From positions 372,001 through 436,000 of the forward strand of contig NZ_VLNV01000001.1 of assembly GCF_009765215.1 (NCBI RefSeq): a DNA stretch of 64,000 nucleotides, in the 5' to 3' direction. The stretch is from Lysobacter prati. Its GTDB lineage: Bacteria > Pseudomonadota > Gammaproteobacteria > Xanthomonadales > Xanthomonadaceae. The position numbers and the translations under genes are program-made. The notes beneath the pieces were generated by a model. That model saw only the letters and a program-made list of their open reading frames with translations, did no database searches and was not told where the DNA came from. Shown piece after piece: positions 45,853-56,607 of the stretch (position 1 is its first letter; the number at the start of each line of letters is the position of its first letter).

Positions 45853-45978
45853 ATGAAGACGCACAAGGGGACGGATCGCGTCGAACAGACGCTTCGCTGG
45901 ATGGCTGCGCTCGCGTTGATCGCGGCCGTGTGCTGGGCCTGGGGACAGAGCGGTGGGGCGCTCCTGCCGCTGGCCTGA
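45853..45978 (+). CDS. Possible 41-residue membrane peptide
   Basis: ATG 45853 preceded by AGGGGG at a good distance opens a short frame with a basic/polar start (KTHKGTDRVEQTLRW) and one hydrophobic helix (MAALALIAAVCWAWG), then QSGGALLPLA. It lies alone between the palindromic repeats and the convergent hflD. The N-in charge pattern and ribosome site favour translation. No family is recognised. Confidence 0.45.
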   Translation: MKTHKGTDRVEQTLRWMAALALIAAVCWAWGQSGGALLPLA

Positions 45979-46001
45979 GCGCACCGCCGCAACAGGGCTT
46001 G

Positions 46002-46619
46002 TCAGCCCAGGTGGTCCTTGACCGCCGACAGCAACTCGCGCCTGCGCAGCAGGAAGTCCCAAAGGCTGCCGCCGCACTGGCGCCACAGCACCGCCGAACG
46101 CACCGCGGCGAGCAGGATCGCGCGTACCTCGGCCACCACCGTGGCCTGCCCGAGGTAATGCGGGTTGCCCTGCACCAGCACGCGCGGACGCAGGTGGCTC
46201 AGGGTTTCGGCATACAGACTGCCGAGCGCATTCATCACGTCCGGATGGCTGCTGCCACTGCGCTCGGCGTTGCCCGACTGCGCACGGATGCCCGCCTGCA
46301 CCCGCTGGGCCATGTCATCGTCGCGGACGAAGCGACGCTCCAGCTGCAGCACTGCCAGCACCAGGCGAGGCAGCTGCTCGTCGCGCTGCTGGTTGCTGAA
46401 ATAGTCGCGCAACAGCGCCAGCCCCGGACGCACCGCCTCGATGCCACCGTAGATCGCAGCGGGCGAGGGCGAATCGATCCGGAAGACCGAATCCATCGCC
46501 GTGCCGAGAATGGCGGCGTTGGCCTGGCCGGTGTCGGCAACACGCCGCACCTGCGCCAGCGCCTGCACCAGACCGGCCAGCGCCAGCACACGGGTGGACA
46601 TGGATTTGCTTTGATTCAT
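46002..46619 (-). CDS. hflD: HflD homologue (high-frequency lysogenization / MnmA-linked protein)
   Basis: A 205-residue all-helical protein: [49 protein letters not shown] and [26 protein letters not shown]. The sequence and four-base overlap with mnmA match hflD (ycfC) of gammaproteobacteria. In E. coli it is a peripheral membrane protein that affects lambda lysogeny by binding CII; its ordinary role is unclear. Confidence 0.92.
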   Translation of the reverse strand: MNQSKSMSTRVLALAGLVQALAQVRRVADTGQANAAILGTAMDSVFRIDSPSPAAIYGGIEAVRPGLALLRDYFSNQQRDEQLPRLVLAVLQLERRFVRDDDMAQRVQAGIRAQSGNAERSGSSHPDVMNALGSLYAETLSHLRPRVLVQGNPHYLGQATVVAEVRAILLAAVRSAVLWRQCGGSLWDFLLRRRELLSAVKDHLG

Positions 46620-47737
46620 GCAGCTTGGGCCTTCAATCGTTCTTCCAGCGGTGCATCGGTGGTGGCGATGACGGCGCCACCCAGGCAGACGTCGCCGTCG
46701 TAGAGGACCAGAGACTGTCCCGGCGTTACCGCACGTTGGGGGCGGGTGAAGCGGACTTCCAGTGTGCCGTCGTCACGCACGACCACATCGCAGGCCTCGT
46801 CATGCTGCCGATAGCGGGTCTGCGCGCTGCAGGTGAAGCGCGCCGCCGGCGCCGCGCCGGCGATCCAGTGCGCCGGTTCCGACCACAGCGTGTGCGACTG
46901 CAGCCAGGGACTGTCGGCGCCCTGGTCGACGTAGAGGACGTTGCCGGCGACATCCTTGCCCACCACGTACCACGGCGCCGCCTCGAAGCCGCGCACGCCG
47001 CCGATGTTGAGACCTTCGCGCTGACCGAGGGTGAAATAGAACACGCCGGAATGGCGGCCGATCACCTGGCCATCGGGAGTACGCATCTCGCCTTCGCGTG
47101 CCGGCAGGTAGCGGCCGAGGAACTCGCGGAAATCGCGCTCGCCGATGAAGCAGATGCCAGTCGAATCTTTCTTGGTCGCCGTGGGCAGGCTGGCGTCCAG
47201 CGCCATCTGCCGCACGTCGCGCTTGATCAGTTCGCCCAGCGGGAAGCGGGTCGCCGCCAGTTGCGCCTGACCGAGCTGGTGCAGGAAATAGCTCTGGTCC
47301 TTGCTGCGGTCTACCGCGCGCAGGAGCAGGTGGCGGCCGGCGGATGCCTCGACCCGGGCGTAGTGACCGGTGGCGATGTACTCCGCGCCCAGGTCGCGGG
47401 CGGCGTCGAGGAAATGCTTGAACTTGATCTCGCGATTGCACAGCACGTCGGGGTTGGGCGTGCGCCCGGCGGCGTACTCGGCGAGGAAGTGCTCGAACAC
47501 GCCGGCCCAGTACTCGCCGGAGAAATCGCGGAAATGGATCTGGATGCCGAGCCGCCCGCTGACCGCGACCGCATCGCGGCGGTCGTCCTCGGCGCGGCAG
47601 TCGCCGCTGCCGTCATCGGCCCAGTTCTGCATGAACAAGCCGGCGATCGGTTCGCCCGCATCGCGCAGGTGCAACGCGGCCACGGAGGAATCGACGCCCC
47701 CGGACATGCCGACGATGGTTCTTGCTGCCGCACTCAT
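46616..47737 (-). CDS. mnmA: tRNA-specific 2-thiouridylase MnmA
   Basis: A 373-residue enzyme that installs the 2-thio group of U34 in Lys, Glu and Gln tRNAs. The PP-loop is [16 protein letters not shown]. The two catalytic cysteines are in [12 protein letters not shown] and [19 protein letters not shown]-like [15 protein letters not shown] and a C-terminal beta domain follow. It receives sulfur via the Tus relay. Upstream on the same strand is a NUDIX gene, 36 bases away, an arrangement (nudJ-mnmA-hflD) known in enterobacteria. Confidence 0.97.
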   Translation of the reverse strand: MSAAARTIVGMSGGVDSSVAALHLRDAGEPIAGLFMQNWADDGSGDCRAEDDRRDAVAVSGRLGIQIHFRDFSGEYWAGVFEHFLAEYAAGRTPNPDVLCNREIKFKHFLDAARDLGAEYIATGHYARVEASAGRHLLLRAVDRSKDQSYFLHQLGQAQLAATRFPLGELIKRDVRQMALDASLPTATKKDSTGICFIGERDFREFLGRYLPAREGEMRTPDGQVIGRHSGVFYFTLGQREGLNIGGVRGFEAAPWYVVGKDVAGNVLYVDQGADSPWLQSHTLWSEPAHWIAGAAPAARFTCSAQTRYRQHDEACDVVVRDDGTLEVRFTRPQRAVTPGQSLVLYDGDVCLGGAVIATTDAPLEERLKAQAA

Positions 47738-47773
47738 GTCAGCGTGCTCATATCGACGTGGCCACGGCCTTGC

Positions 47774-48253
47774 TCATGCCAGGTGCTGGGCCAGCTCCAG
47801 CGGGTACCTGTGCCCCGCCAGGAAGTCGGCGGCCGCCCGCCACACCAGCGGGCTGCGATGACGCTCCCGGGCCGCCTGCAGCTCGCTGGGCGTCATCCAG
47901 ACCGCGCGGACGATGCCATCGTCCAGAGATCGTGCGGGATCGTGCCTGACCGGTTCGGCGGCGAAGGCGAAGCGCAGGTAATGGCGGCCCCCGCTGCCGT
48001 CGCCGTTGGCCGGGGCCTTCCATTGGTAAGCGCCGACGAACGCGGTGAGGCGGACGTCCCAGCCGGTCTCCTCCAGCGTTTCGCGCAGTGCGGCCTCGTG
48101 CAGGCTTTCGTCGGGCTCCAGATGCCCGGCGGGCTGGTTGAGCACCAGTCGGCCGCCGACCGACTCCTCGACCACGAGCAGCCTGCCGCCGTCGACCACC
48201 ACCGTGGCCACGGTCACGTCGGGTTGCCAGAACCGGCCTTCGCGGTAGCTCAT
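47774..48253 (-). CDS. NUDIX hydrolase, NudJ-like
   Basis: A 159-residue protein. The Nudix box is GHLEPDESLHEAALRETLEETGWDV (about residues 43-67, matching Gx5Ex7REUxEExGU). Upstream is VTVATVVVDGGRLLVVEES. Placement before mnmA-hflD parallels nudJ (HMP-PP and nucleoside diphosphate phosphatase), so that is the likely equivalent. ATG 48251-48253 directly follows the stop of the next upstream gene. Confidence 0.88.
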   Translation of the reverse strand: MSYREGRFWQPDVTVATVVVDGGRLLVVEESVGGRLVLNQPAGHLEPDESLHEAALRETLEETGWDVRLTAFVGAYQWKAPANGDGSGGRHYLRFAFAAEPVRHDPARSLDDGIVRAVWMTPSELQAARERHRSPLVWRAAADFLAGHRYPLELAQHLA

Positions 48254-48254
48254 T

Positions 48255-48755
48255 TCAGAATTCGTCCTTGCCCTGGGTGAGGGCCGCTTCCATCTGGTCG
48301 GCCGCGCGCAGGACGAAGTCGAGCGCATCGTCCAGCTCGCCGGCTGCAGCGTCGGCGGCGATCTTGACCACGAACACGGCCATGTCGCCCTGCTTGACCC
48401 ACCCGCCCAGCTTGCTCGACTGGCTGTCCTCGAGCAGGCGATTGGCGACATCGGCCGGGAACTGGGCCGACGAGGCGCGATACGCCGGCGACCAGATCTC
48501 GCGAATCTGGAGGTTGCCGAACGTCTCCGTCGCCGAGAGTACGTAGGCCAGCTGGCTGCGCTTGTCGTCGATTTCGAAGGTCAGCTTGTAGTCGCCGTCC
48601 TCGTCGACCTCGTAGCGGTACTCGAGGCTGTCAAGGTGACGGGAGATCAGCGGGTCGGCAACAGGACGCTGCGTTTCACCGGCAGGCATGCCGGTGTCGG
48701 CGGCGAACGCCGGCATCGATGACAGCGCGATCAGCAACGCAGCAAGCAGACGCAT
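48255..48755 (-). CDS. Secreted YbjN-like protein of unknown function
   Basis: A 166-residue protein. Signal peptide MRLLAALLIALSSMPAFA is followed by LEYRYEVDEDGDYKLTFEIDDKRSQLAYV, then IREIWSPAYRA and GGWVKQGDMAVFVVKIAADA. The alternating strand-helix layout suggests a YbjN or type III chaperone-like fold, but this is a weak match by eye. ATG 48753-48755 is chosen so that the signal peptide starts the protein. Its stop lies one base before the NUDIX start, so they form one operon. Divergent from clpS. Confidence 0.68.
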   Translation of the reverse strand: MRLLAALLIALSSMPAFAADTGMPAGETQRPVADPLISRHLDSLEYRYEVDEDGDYKLTFEIDDKRSQLAYVLSATETFGNLQIREIWSPAYRASSAQFPADVANRLLEDSQSSKLGGWVKQGDMAVFVVKIAADAAAGELDDALDFVLRAADQMEAALTQGKDEF

Positions 48756-48861
48756 CAAGTTTCGCTCCCGGCAGGGGTGGAGGCGGTAATGAACGGCATT
48801 GTGCCGGCGCCCGGGCATGGGCGTCCACGACCGGCAGCGGCCCGGGCCCTATAATTCAGCC

Positions 48862-49182
<321 letters not shown>

Positions 49183-49377
49183 AAGTTCTGCTTAGCACGT
49201 CTCGACCAGTAAGTAGGGCCGAAACAGGAAGGGCCGAACCAGCCGCACCCGTGGCCGGTCCAAGGCAGCAAGGTCAACCCTCGGAAGAAGGGACGTGCGG
49301 CGGGCTTTCAGGCGGCATGGAATTCGCCAGTCCCACCCCCATCTAGGACGGCAGTAGTTTCCGGAGGCTCTCGCCCC

Positions 49378-51657
49378 ATGTTCAGCAAGGATCTCGAATA
49401 CAGCATCGGCCAGTGCTACAAGCGCGCCCGCGAGGCGCGCCATGAGTACATGACGGTCGAACACCTGCTGCTCGCGCTGCTCGACAACCCGTCCGCCGAG
49501 GCCGTACTGAAGGCGTGCGGGGTCGACTTCCCGCGCCTGCGCACCGACCTGGAACAGGCCATCGCCACCTCGGTGTCGGTGCTGCCCGAAGACGTCGACC
49601 GCGACACGCAGCCGACACTGGGTTTCCAGCGCGTGCTCCAGCGTGCCGTCTACCACGTCCAGTCCTCGGGCAAGAAGGAAGTCACCGGCGCCAATGTGCT
49701 GGTGGCGATCTTCGGTGAGAAGGATTCGCACGCGGTCTATTTCCTCAACCAGCAGGACGTCGCCCGCCTCGACGTCGTCAATTACATCTCGCACGGCATC
49801 GCCAAGCAGGGTGGCGAGGAATCCTCGCGCTCGCAGGAAGAGGGCGAGTCGCCCTCGGGTGAAGGCGAAGGCGAGGGCAAGGGTGACGCCCTGGCCGAGT
49901 TCGCGGTCAACCTCAACCAGCTCGCGCGCGAAGGCAAGATCGACCCGCTGGTCGGTCGTGCCGACGAGGTCGAGCGCACCATCCAGGTGCTGTGCCGCCG
50001 CCGCAAGAACAACCCGCTGTACGTGGGCGAGGCCGGCGTCGGCAAAACCGCTATAGCGGAAGGCCTGGCCAAGCGCATCGTCGACGGCGACGTTCCGGAC
50101 GTGCTCGCCGACGCGACGATCTACGCCCTCGACCTGGGCGCGCTGGTGGCCGGCACCAAGTACCGCGGTGACTTCGAGAAGCGCCTCAAGGCCGTGCTGA
50201 CGCAGCTGAAGAAGCTGCCCGAGGCGGTGCTCTTCATCGACGAGATCCACACCATCATCGGCGCCGGCAGTGCCAGCGGCGGCACGATGGACGCCAGCAA
50301 CCTGATCAAGCCGGCGCTCGCGTCGGGTGACCTGCGCTGCATCGGCTCGACCACGTTCCAGGAATACCGTGGCATCTTCGAAAAGGACCGGGCGCTGGCG
50401 CGGCGCTTCCAGAAGATCGACATCGTCGAGCCGACGGTGGGCGAGACCTACGAGATCCTGCAGGGCCTCAAGCCCAAGTACGAGGCGCACCACGGCGTGA
50501 CCTACGCCGACGACGCGCTGCAGGCGGCGGTGGACCTGTCGGTCAAGCACATCGGCGACCGCCTGCTGCCGGACAAGGCCATCGACGTGATCGACGAGGC
50601 CGGTGCGCGGCAACGGCTGCTCGCGCTCGACATCCGCAAGAGCCTGATCGACGTCGAGGAGATCGAGACGATCGTGGCCAAGATGGCGCGGATCCCGACC
50701 AAGCAGGTCAGCGCCTCCGACAAGGACGTGCTGCGCAACCTCGAGCGCAACCTGAAGATGGTGATCTTCGGCCAGGATCCGGCGATCGACACGCTGACCT
50801 CCGCGATCAAGCTGGCCCGCTCGGGCCTGGCCAATCCGGACAAGCCGATTGGCAACTTCCTCTTCGCCGGTCCCACCGGTGTCGGCAAGACCGAGGTGAC
50901 CAAGCAGCTCGCGCTGCAGTTGGGCATCGAGCTGGTCCGCTTCGACATGTCCGAGTACATGGAACCGCATTCGGTCAGCCGCCTGATCGGTGCGCCCCCG
51001 GGTTACGTCGGTTTCGACCAGGGCGGCCTGCTGACCGAGAAGATCGTCAAGACGCCGCATTGCGTGCTGCTGCTGGACGAGGTCGAGAAGGCGCATCCGG
51101 ACATCTTCAACATCCTGTTGCAGGTGATGGACCGCGGCGTGCTGACCGACACCAACGGCCGCGAGGCGAACTTCAAGAACGTGATCCTGGTGATGACCAC
51201 CAATGCCGGCGCGGCGCAGGCAGCGCGGCGCACGATTGGTTTCACCCAGCAGGATCATTCGACCGATGCGATGGAAGTGATCCGCCGCAGCTTCACGCCG
51301 GAGTTCCGCAACCGCCTCGATGCGGTGGTGCAGTTCCAGGCGCTGGGCTTCGAGCACATCCTGCGCGTGGTCGACAAGTTCCTGATCGAGCTGGAAGCAC
51401 AGCTGCACGACAAGGAAGTGACGCTGTCGGCGACACCGACCGCGCGCGACTGGCTGGCCCAGCACGGCTTCGATCCGCTGATGGGTGCGCGTCCGATGGC
51501 GCGGGTGATCCAGGACAAGATCAAGCGCCCGCTGGCGGACGAGCTGCTGTTCGGCAAGCTGGTCAACGGCGGCCGCGTCAGCATCGACGTCAAGGACGAC
51601 GAGCTCGTCGTCGAGGCGCAGGCCGAGCCGGAGAAGCTCCTCCCGGCAACGGTGTAA
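49378..51657 (+). CDS. clpA: ATP-dependent Clp protease ATP-binding subunit ClpA
   Basis: A 759-residue AAA+ unfoldase. The N-terminal double repeat (1-140) binds ClpS. An acidic, E/G/S-rich linker (146-172) is somewhat longer than usual. The first ATPase has Walker A GEAGVGKT (218-225) and [10 protein letters not shown]. The second has GPTGVGKTE (about 499-507) and [15 protein letters not shown]. It lacks the long ClpB middle domain, so it is ClpA. It feeds substrates to ClpP. A CGGAGG site precedes ATG 49378. Confidence 0.98.
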   Translation: MFSKDLEYSIGQCYKRAREARHEYMTVEHLLLALLDNPSAEAVLKACGVDFPRLRTDLEQAIATSVSVLPEDVDRDTQPTLGFQRVLQRAVYHVQSSGKKEVTGANVLVAIFGEKDSHAVYFLNQQDVARLDVVNYISHGIAKQGGEESSRSQEEGESPSGEGEGEGKGDALAEFAVNLNQLAREGKIDPLVGRADEVERTIQVLCRRRKNNPLYVGEAGVGKTAIAEGLAKRIVDGDVPDVLADATIYALDLGALVAGTKYRGDFEKRLKAVLTQLKKLPEAVLFIDEIHTIIGAGSASGGTMDASNLIKPALASGDLRCIGSTTFQEYRGIFEKDRALARRFQKIDIVEPTVGETYEILQGLKPKYEAHHGVTYADDALQAAVDLSVKHIGDRLLPDKAIDVIDEAGARQRLLALDIRKSLIDVEEIETIVAKMARIPTKQVSASDKDVLRNLERNLKMVIFGQDPAIDTLTSAIKLARSGLANPDKPIGNFLFAGPTGVGKTEVTKQLALQLGIELVRFDMSEYMEPHSVSRLIGAPPGYVGFDQGGLLTEKIVKTPHCVLLLDEVEKAHPDIFNILLQVMDRGVLTDTNGREANFKNVILVMTTNAGAAQAARRTIGFTQQDHSTDAMEVIRRSFTPEFRNRLDAVVQFQALGFEHILRVVDKFLIELEAQLHDKEVTLSATPTARDWLAQHGFDPLMGARPMARVIQDKIKRPLADELLFGKLVNGGRVSIDVKDDELVVEAQAEPEKLLPATV

Positions 51658-51665
51658 TCGGGTCT

Positions 51666-51734
51666 CCCTCTCCCCTTGTGGGAGAGGGACAGGCGCCGAA
51701 GGCGCCAGGGAGAGGGGCCGGCGCCGCAGGCGCC
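51666..51734. repeat. Three linked palindromes after clpA
   Basis: CCCTCTCCC/GGGAGAGGG (51666-51688), GGCGCC-gaa-GGCGCC (51692-51706) and GGCGCC-gca-GGCGCC (51720-51734) follow one another. The GGGAGAGGG motif recurs once more as AGGGAGAGG between the last two. This looks like a dispersed structured repeat distinct from the REP units. Confidence 0.65.
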
Positions 51735-51744
51735 CAGAGAGGCA

Positions 51745-51777
51745 TTAAAAAAGGCGGCCAATGGCCGCCTTTTTTAA
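51745..51777. terminator. Bidirectional terminator between clpA and infA
   Basis: TTAAAAAAGGCGGCC (51745-51759) and its exact complement (51763-51777) around a three-base loop place A/T tracts on both sides, serving clpA rightward and infA leftward. Confidence 0.9.
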
Positions 51778-51795
51778 TCAATGACTTACCGCTGA

Positions 51796-52014
51796 TTACT
51801 TCATGCGGTAAGTGATACGACCCTTGGTCAGGTCGTACGGGGTCATTTCGACCTTCACCTTGTCGCCGGTCAGGATGCGGATGTAGTTCTTGCGCATGCG
51901 GCCGGAGATGTGGGCAATGATCTCGTGCCCGTTTTCGAGGCGCACCCGGAACATGGTGTTCGGAAGGGTTTCCGCCACCGTGCCCTCGAATTCGATCACG
52001 TCGTCTTTTGCCAT
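51796..52014 (-). CDS. infA: Translation initiation factor IF-1
   Basis: A 72-residue single OB-fold protein with the family sequence: [36 protein letters not shown] and [18 protein letters not shown]. It binds the ribosomal A site during initiation. The position near aat and clpA is conserved in gammaproteobacteria. ATG 52012-52014 is the invariant start. Confidence 0.98.
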   Translation of the reverse strand: MAKDDVIEFEGTVAETLPNTMFRVRLENGHEIIAHISGRMRKNYIRILTGDKVKVEMTPYDLTKGRITYRMK

Positions 52015-52112
52015 GTGGTTCCTGAAATGCGTGGAGCGCCCGTGCCTCAGGATGAGGGACGGAACGAAGCCCCGTATTTTGCCATGCGCGCGCCGCCGTT
52101 GCAAAAAAACGG

Positions 52113-52859
52113 TTAATCGGGCAGCGGATCGGCCAGTCGGCACGCCGGCCAGTCGCCCACGCGGGCGCTCCAGCGGCCGGGGAGGCCCTCCAGCGCCGCC
52201 ATCTCGGCCACCCGCGCGACGAAGGTGTCTCGCGGCCAGGACCGGGCGCCCAGGCTCAGCAGGTGCGGGTTCTCGACCTGGGCGTCGATCAGGGGCCAGC
52301 CCCAGTCGTGCAGATGGCGGGCGAGGGCAGCGAGGGCGACCTTGGAGCCGCCGGACTGCGCGCTGAACATGCTCTCGCCGTAGAACATCCGCCCCACCGC
52401 CACGCCGTAGATGCCGCCGACCAGCTGCTCGCCAGCGAAGACTTCGAACGAATGCGCGTGCCCGAGCGCGTGCAGGTGACGATAGGCGACCTGCATTTCG
52501 CGGGTGATCCAGGTGCCGCGCTGACCGGGCCGGCGGATGCGCGCACAGACCTCGACGACTTCGTCGAATGCAGTGTCGGCGCGCACCGTCCAGTCGCTGT
52601 GGCGCAGGCCACGGCGGAACTTCGAAGACAGCTTCACGGCGTCGGTTGCGAATACCGTGCGCGGATCCGGGCTCCACCACAGGATCGGCTGGCCTTGCGA
52701 GTACCAGGGGAAGATGCCGTGCCGGTAGGCGTTGAGCAGGCGCGCCGGCGAGAGGTCACCGCCGACCGCGAGCAGGCCATCAGGCTGTCGCAGTGCCTGT
52801 TCCACGGGCGGGAAGGGCGCCTCGGGATCGTCTGGCAGCAGGGCGGGCAAGGCGGTCAT
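52113..52859 (-). CDS. aat: Leucyl/phenylalanyl-tRNA-protein transferase
   Basis: A 248-residue enzyme that adds Leu or Phe to proteins starting with Arg or Lys, creating an N-degron for ClpS/ClpAP. Motifs: [45 protein letters not shown] and [15 protein letters not shown], plus [14 protein letters not shown] 52857-52859 gives the usual length. It lies 98 bases upstream of infA, same strand; clpS and clpA are within 4 kb. Confidence 0.97.
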   Translation of the reverse strand: MTALPALLPDDPEAPFPPVEQALRQPDGLLAVGGDLSPARLLNAYRHGIFPWYSQGQPILWWSPDPRTVFATDAVKLSSKFRRGLRHSDWTVRADTAFDEVVEVCARIRRPGQRGTWITREMQVAYRHLHALGHAHSFEVFAGEQLVGGIYGVAVGRMFYGESMFSAQSGGSKVALAALARHLHDWGWPLIDAQVENPHLLSLGARSWPRDTFVARVAEMAALEGLPGRWSARVGDWPACRLADPLPD

Positions 52860-52917
52860 GGTGGCGATGATGCATCGGCGGCAGGCCATTGTCGTGCCGG
52901 CTGCAGCACCGGGAGTT

Positions 52918-54039
52918 CTAGTCCTTGAAGGGCGAATGCCCCACCAATGTCGCCGCGTACCTGCGTACCGCGGCCGATTCCTGCGCGCACCAGTCCCGCA
53001 ATGCAGCGCGGAACTGCTCGTCCGCCACCCAGTGACGGCTGCGCACGATCGTCGGCAGGAAGCCGCGCGCGAGTTTGTGCTCGCCCTGTGCGCCGGGCTC
53101 GAAACGGGTCAGTCCGTTCGCCAGGCAATAGTCGATGCCCTGGTAGTAGCAGGTCTCGAAGTGCAGGCCCGGCGCCGTCTCGCTGGCGCCCCAGTAGCGG
53201 CCGTACAAGGTGTCGCCGCCGCGAAGGCAAAGCGCGCCGGCGATCGGATCACCGTCGCGGATCGCAAGGAACATCACCAGCGATTGCGGCATCACGCGCG
53301 CCAGGTGGCGCAGGAACTCGAGCGTCAGCGCGGGGCGGTTGCCGTACTCGGCGAAGGTCTGCAGATAGAAGCCGTGCATCGCCGCCAGGTCGTCGTCGCT
53401 GGCGTCGTGTCCTTCGACGACGCGGAATGTCACCCCGGCCCGCGCGACCTTGGCCCGCTCCTGGCGGATGTTCTTGCGGTGCTTGTGGTCGAACGCGGCC
53501 AGGTAGTCGTCGAAGTCGCGCCAGTCGCGGTCGTTGCGCCAGTGGTACTGCACGTCGATCCGCGACAGCCAGTCACGGTCGAACACCGCATCTTCGTCGT
53601 CGCGATGGAAGTTCACGTGCACCGACGACAGCGCATTGCCGGCACACAGGTCCGCAAGCGTGCCTGCGAGTTCGGATTGTCGGTCGAGATCGCGGGCGAG
53701 CAGGCGCGGTCCGGTGACGGGCGAGTAGGGCACCGCGCACAGCCATTTGGGAAAGTACTCAAGCCCATGCTGTGCATAGGCGTGTGCCCATGCATGGTCG
53801 AAGACGAACTCGCCGTGCGAGTTCTCCTTCAGGTAGGCCGGAGCGGCGGCGACGAGTTGCGCGCCTTCCCATAGTGTCAGGTGCTGCGGTGTCCAGCCCC
53901 ATTGCTCACGCAGGCAGCCGTGCTGTTCGAGCCCGCTGAGGAAGGCATGGCTGACGAACGGATTGCCGCCATCGTGCAGGGCATCCCATTGCGAGGCCGG
54001 GATGTCCGACAGCGACGTGATGATGCGCGGCGCAGTCAT
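52918..54039 (-). CDS. FemAB-like GNAT-fold acyltransferase (peptidogalycan-type, DUF482)
   Basis: A 373-residue protein. Motifs: NPFVSHAFLSGLEQHGC, FDHAWAHAYAQHGLEYFPKWL, VPYSPVTGPRLLA, FDHKHRKNIRQERAKVA, and LHFETCYYQGIDYCLANGLTRFEPGAQGEHKLARGF. These are typical of the FemAB_like family with a double GNAT fold. Members are often annotated as peptidoglycan or N-acyltransferases without proof of substrate. ATG 54037-54039 is chosen. It sits between aat and trxB on the same strand. Confidence 0.85.
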   Translation of the reverse strand: MTAPRIITSLSDIPASQWDALHDGGNPFVSHAFLSGLEQHGCLREQWGWTPQHLTLWEGAQLVAAAPAYLKENSHGEFVFDHAWAHAYAQHGLEYFPKWLCAVPYSPVTGPRLLARDLDRQSELAGTLADLCAGNALSSVHVNFHRDDEDAVFDRDWLSRIDVQYHWRNDRDWRDFDDYLAAFDHKHRKNIRQERAKVARAGVTFRVVEGHDASDDDLAAMHGFYLQTFAEYGNRPALTLEFLRHLARVMPQSLVMFLAIRDGDPIAGALCLRGGDTLYGRYWGASETAPGLHFETCYYQGIDYCLANGLTRFEPGAQGEHKLARGFLPTIVRSRHWVADEQFRAALRDWCAQESAAVRRYAATLVGHSPFKD

Positions 54040-54082
54040 GCAGGAACGGGGATGGCCATCACCAGAGCCCCGTCCTCCGGCA

Positions 54083-55243
<1,161 letters not shown>

Positions 55244-55321
55244 GCGTCATTCCCCTCGCAATCGCCCGCGCACGCCCGCGCAGGTGGTTCAACACTTGTA
55301 TCAACATTTGAAGGTAGAGAC

Positions 55322-56392
55322 ATGCGGATCGGCGTTCCCAAGGAAACCAAGACCCTCGAAGGGCGCGTTGCGCTCGTTCCGGCTGCTGCCGGCGACCTGG
55401 TCAAGCGCGGCCATGAGGTCTGGCTCGAGAAGGATGCCGGCATCAAGTCTGGCTTCAGCGACGAGCAGTACACCCAGCTGGGCGTGAAGATCGCCGCCGA
55501 TGCCGCCGACCTCTACGAGAAGGGCCAGCTGATCGTGAAGGTGAAGGAGCCGATTGCCGGCGACCTCAAGCACCTGCGCAAGGACCACCTGCTGTTCTGC
55601 TACCTGCACCTGGCAGCCGAGCCGGAATTGACCAGGCACCTGCTCGACATCGGCCTGACCGGTATCGCCTTCGAGACCGTCGAGCTGCCCAACGGCGACC
55701 TGCCGCTGCTGGCGCCGATGTCGGTCATCGCCGGCAAGATCGCGGTCCAGGTCGGCACCCACCTGCTGCACCAGCCGGAAGGCGGCAAGGGCAAGCTGCT
55801 CGGCGGCCTGCCGTCGACCGAGCGTGGCAAGGTCGTGGTGTTCGGCGCAGGCCAGGCCGGCAGCGCCTCGGCGGCGCTGGCTGCGGCCGGCGGCTCGAAT
55901 GTGGTCGTGTTCGAAATGCGCCAGGACCGCATGGACCAGATGATGCGTCTGGGCAACAACGTCACCACCCTGTACCCGTACGCCGACGTCGTCGCGCGTG
56001 AAGTGGCCTCGGCCGACCTCGTCGTCGGCGCAGTGCTGGTCACCGGCGCCCGCGCCCCGCACGTGCTGACCCGCGAGATGCTCAAGGGCATGCAGGACGG
56101 CAGCGTGGTGGTCGACATCTCGATCGACCAGGGCGGCTGCTTCGAGACCTCGCGTCCGACCACCTGGAAGGAGCCGACCTACGTCGAAGAGGGCGTGACC
56201 CACTTCTGCGTGACCAACATGCCCGGCGCCGTGCCGCAGACCAGCTCGCAGGCCATCTGCGCGGCGATCCTGCCGTGGGTCAACAAGCTGGCCTCGGGCG
56301 ATGCCTGGCGCCAGAACCAGGCGCTGGTGCGTGGCATCAATGTCGAGGGCGGCAAGCTGGTGCACCCGGCGCTGCAGGGCATGAACGTCTAA
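55322..56392 (+). CDS. ald: Alanine dehydrogenase
   Basis: A 356-residue NAD-dependent enzyme that interconverts L-alanine and pyruvate plus ammonia. The start [19 protein letters not shown], with the signature loop DEQY and KVKEPI (pyruvate-binding Lys), is intact. The NAD fold has [21 protein letters not shown]. Later come [18 protein letters not shown] and [13 protein letters not shown]. Slightly short of the usual 370. A GAAGG site precedes ATG. Expression may be linked to the terminator just upstream. Confidence 0.96.
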   Translation: MRIGVPKETKTLEGRVALVPAAAGDLVKRGHEVWLEKDAGIKSGFSDEQYTQLGVKIAADAADLYEKGQLIVKVKEPIAGDLKHLRKDHLLFCYLHLAAEPELTRHLLDIGLTGIAFETVELPNGDLPLLAPMSVIAGKIAVQVGTHLLHQPEGGKGKLLGGLPSTERGKVVVFGAGQAGSASAALAAAGGSNVVVFEMRQDRMDQMMRLGNNVTTLYPYADVVAREVASADLVVGAVLVTGARAPHVLTREMLKGMQDGSVVVDISIDQGGCFETSRPTTWKEPTYVEEGVTHFCVTNMPGAVPQTSSQAICAAILPWVNKLASGDAWRQNQALVRGINVEGGKLVHPALQGMNV

Positions 56393-56416
56393 AGCCCAGG
56401 CGACATCGCGGTATCG

Positions 56417-56455
56417 AACGGGGAGGGCCGGGGGACCGGAGCTCCCCGTTTCGTT
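56417..56455 (+). terminator. Intrinsic terminator of ald
   Basis: AACGGGGAG (56417-56425) and CTCCCCGTT (56442-56450) form a nine-base stem with a 16-base loop, followed by TCGTTTG. Placed 25 bases after the ald stop. Confidence 0.7.
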
Positions 56456-56607
56456 TGCGGACAAGGGCCCTGTGGGGCCCCGGACGCCTTCGGTTACGAT
56501 CCTTCTGAGTGCGCGGGTAGCCAGAACCGTGCCGTTGACTCGCATTTCGCGTGTTTTCTGGCGTATATTCAACAACTAACAGTATCTAGCTAAGGCAGAA
56601 CATCACG

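Noticed and set aside
56535-56569. TTGACT and TATATT as an ftsK promoter
   Set aside because: Spacing of 23 bp is too long for a sigma-70 promoter.
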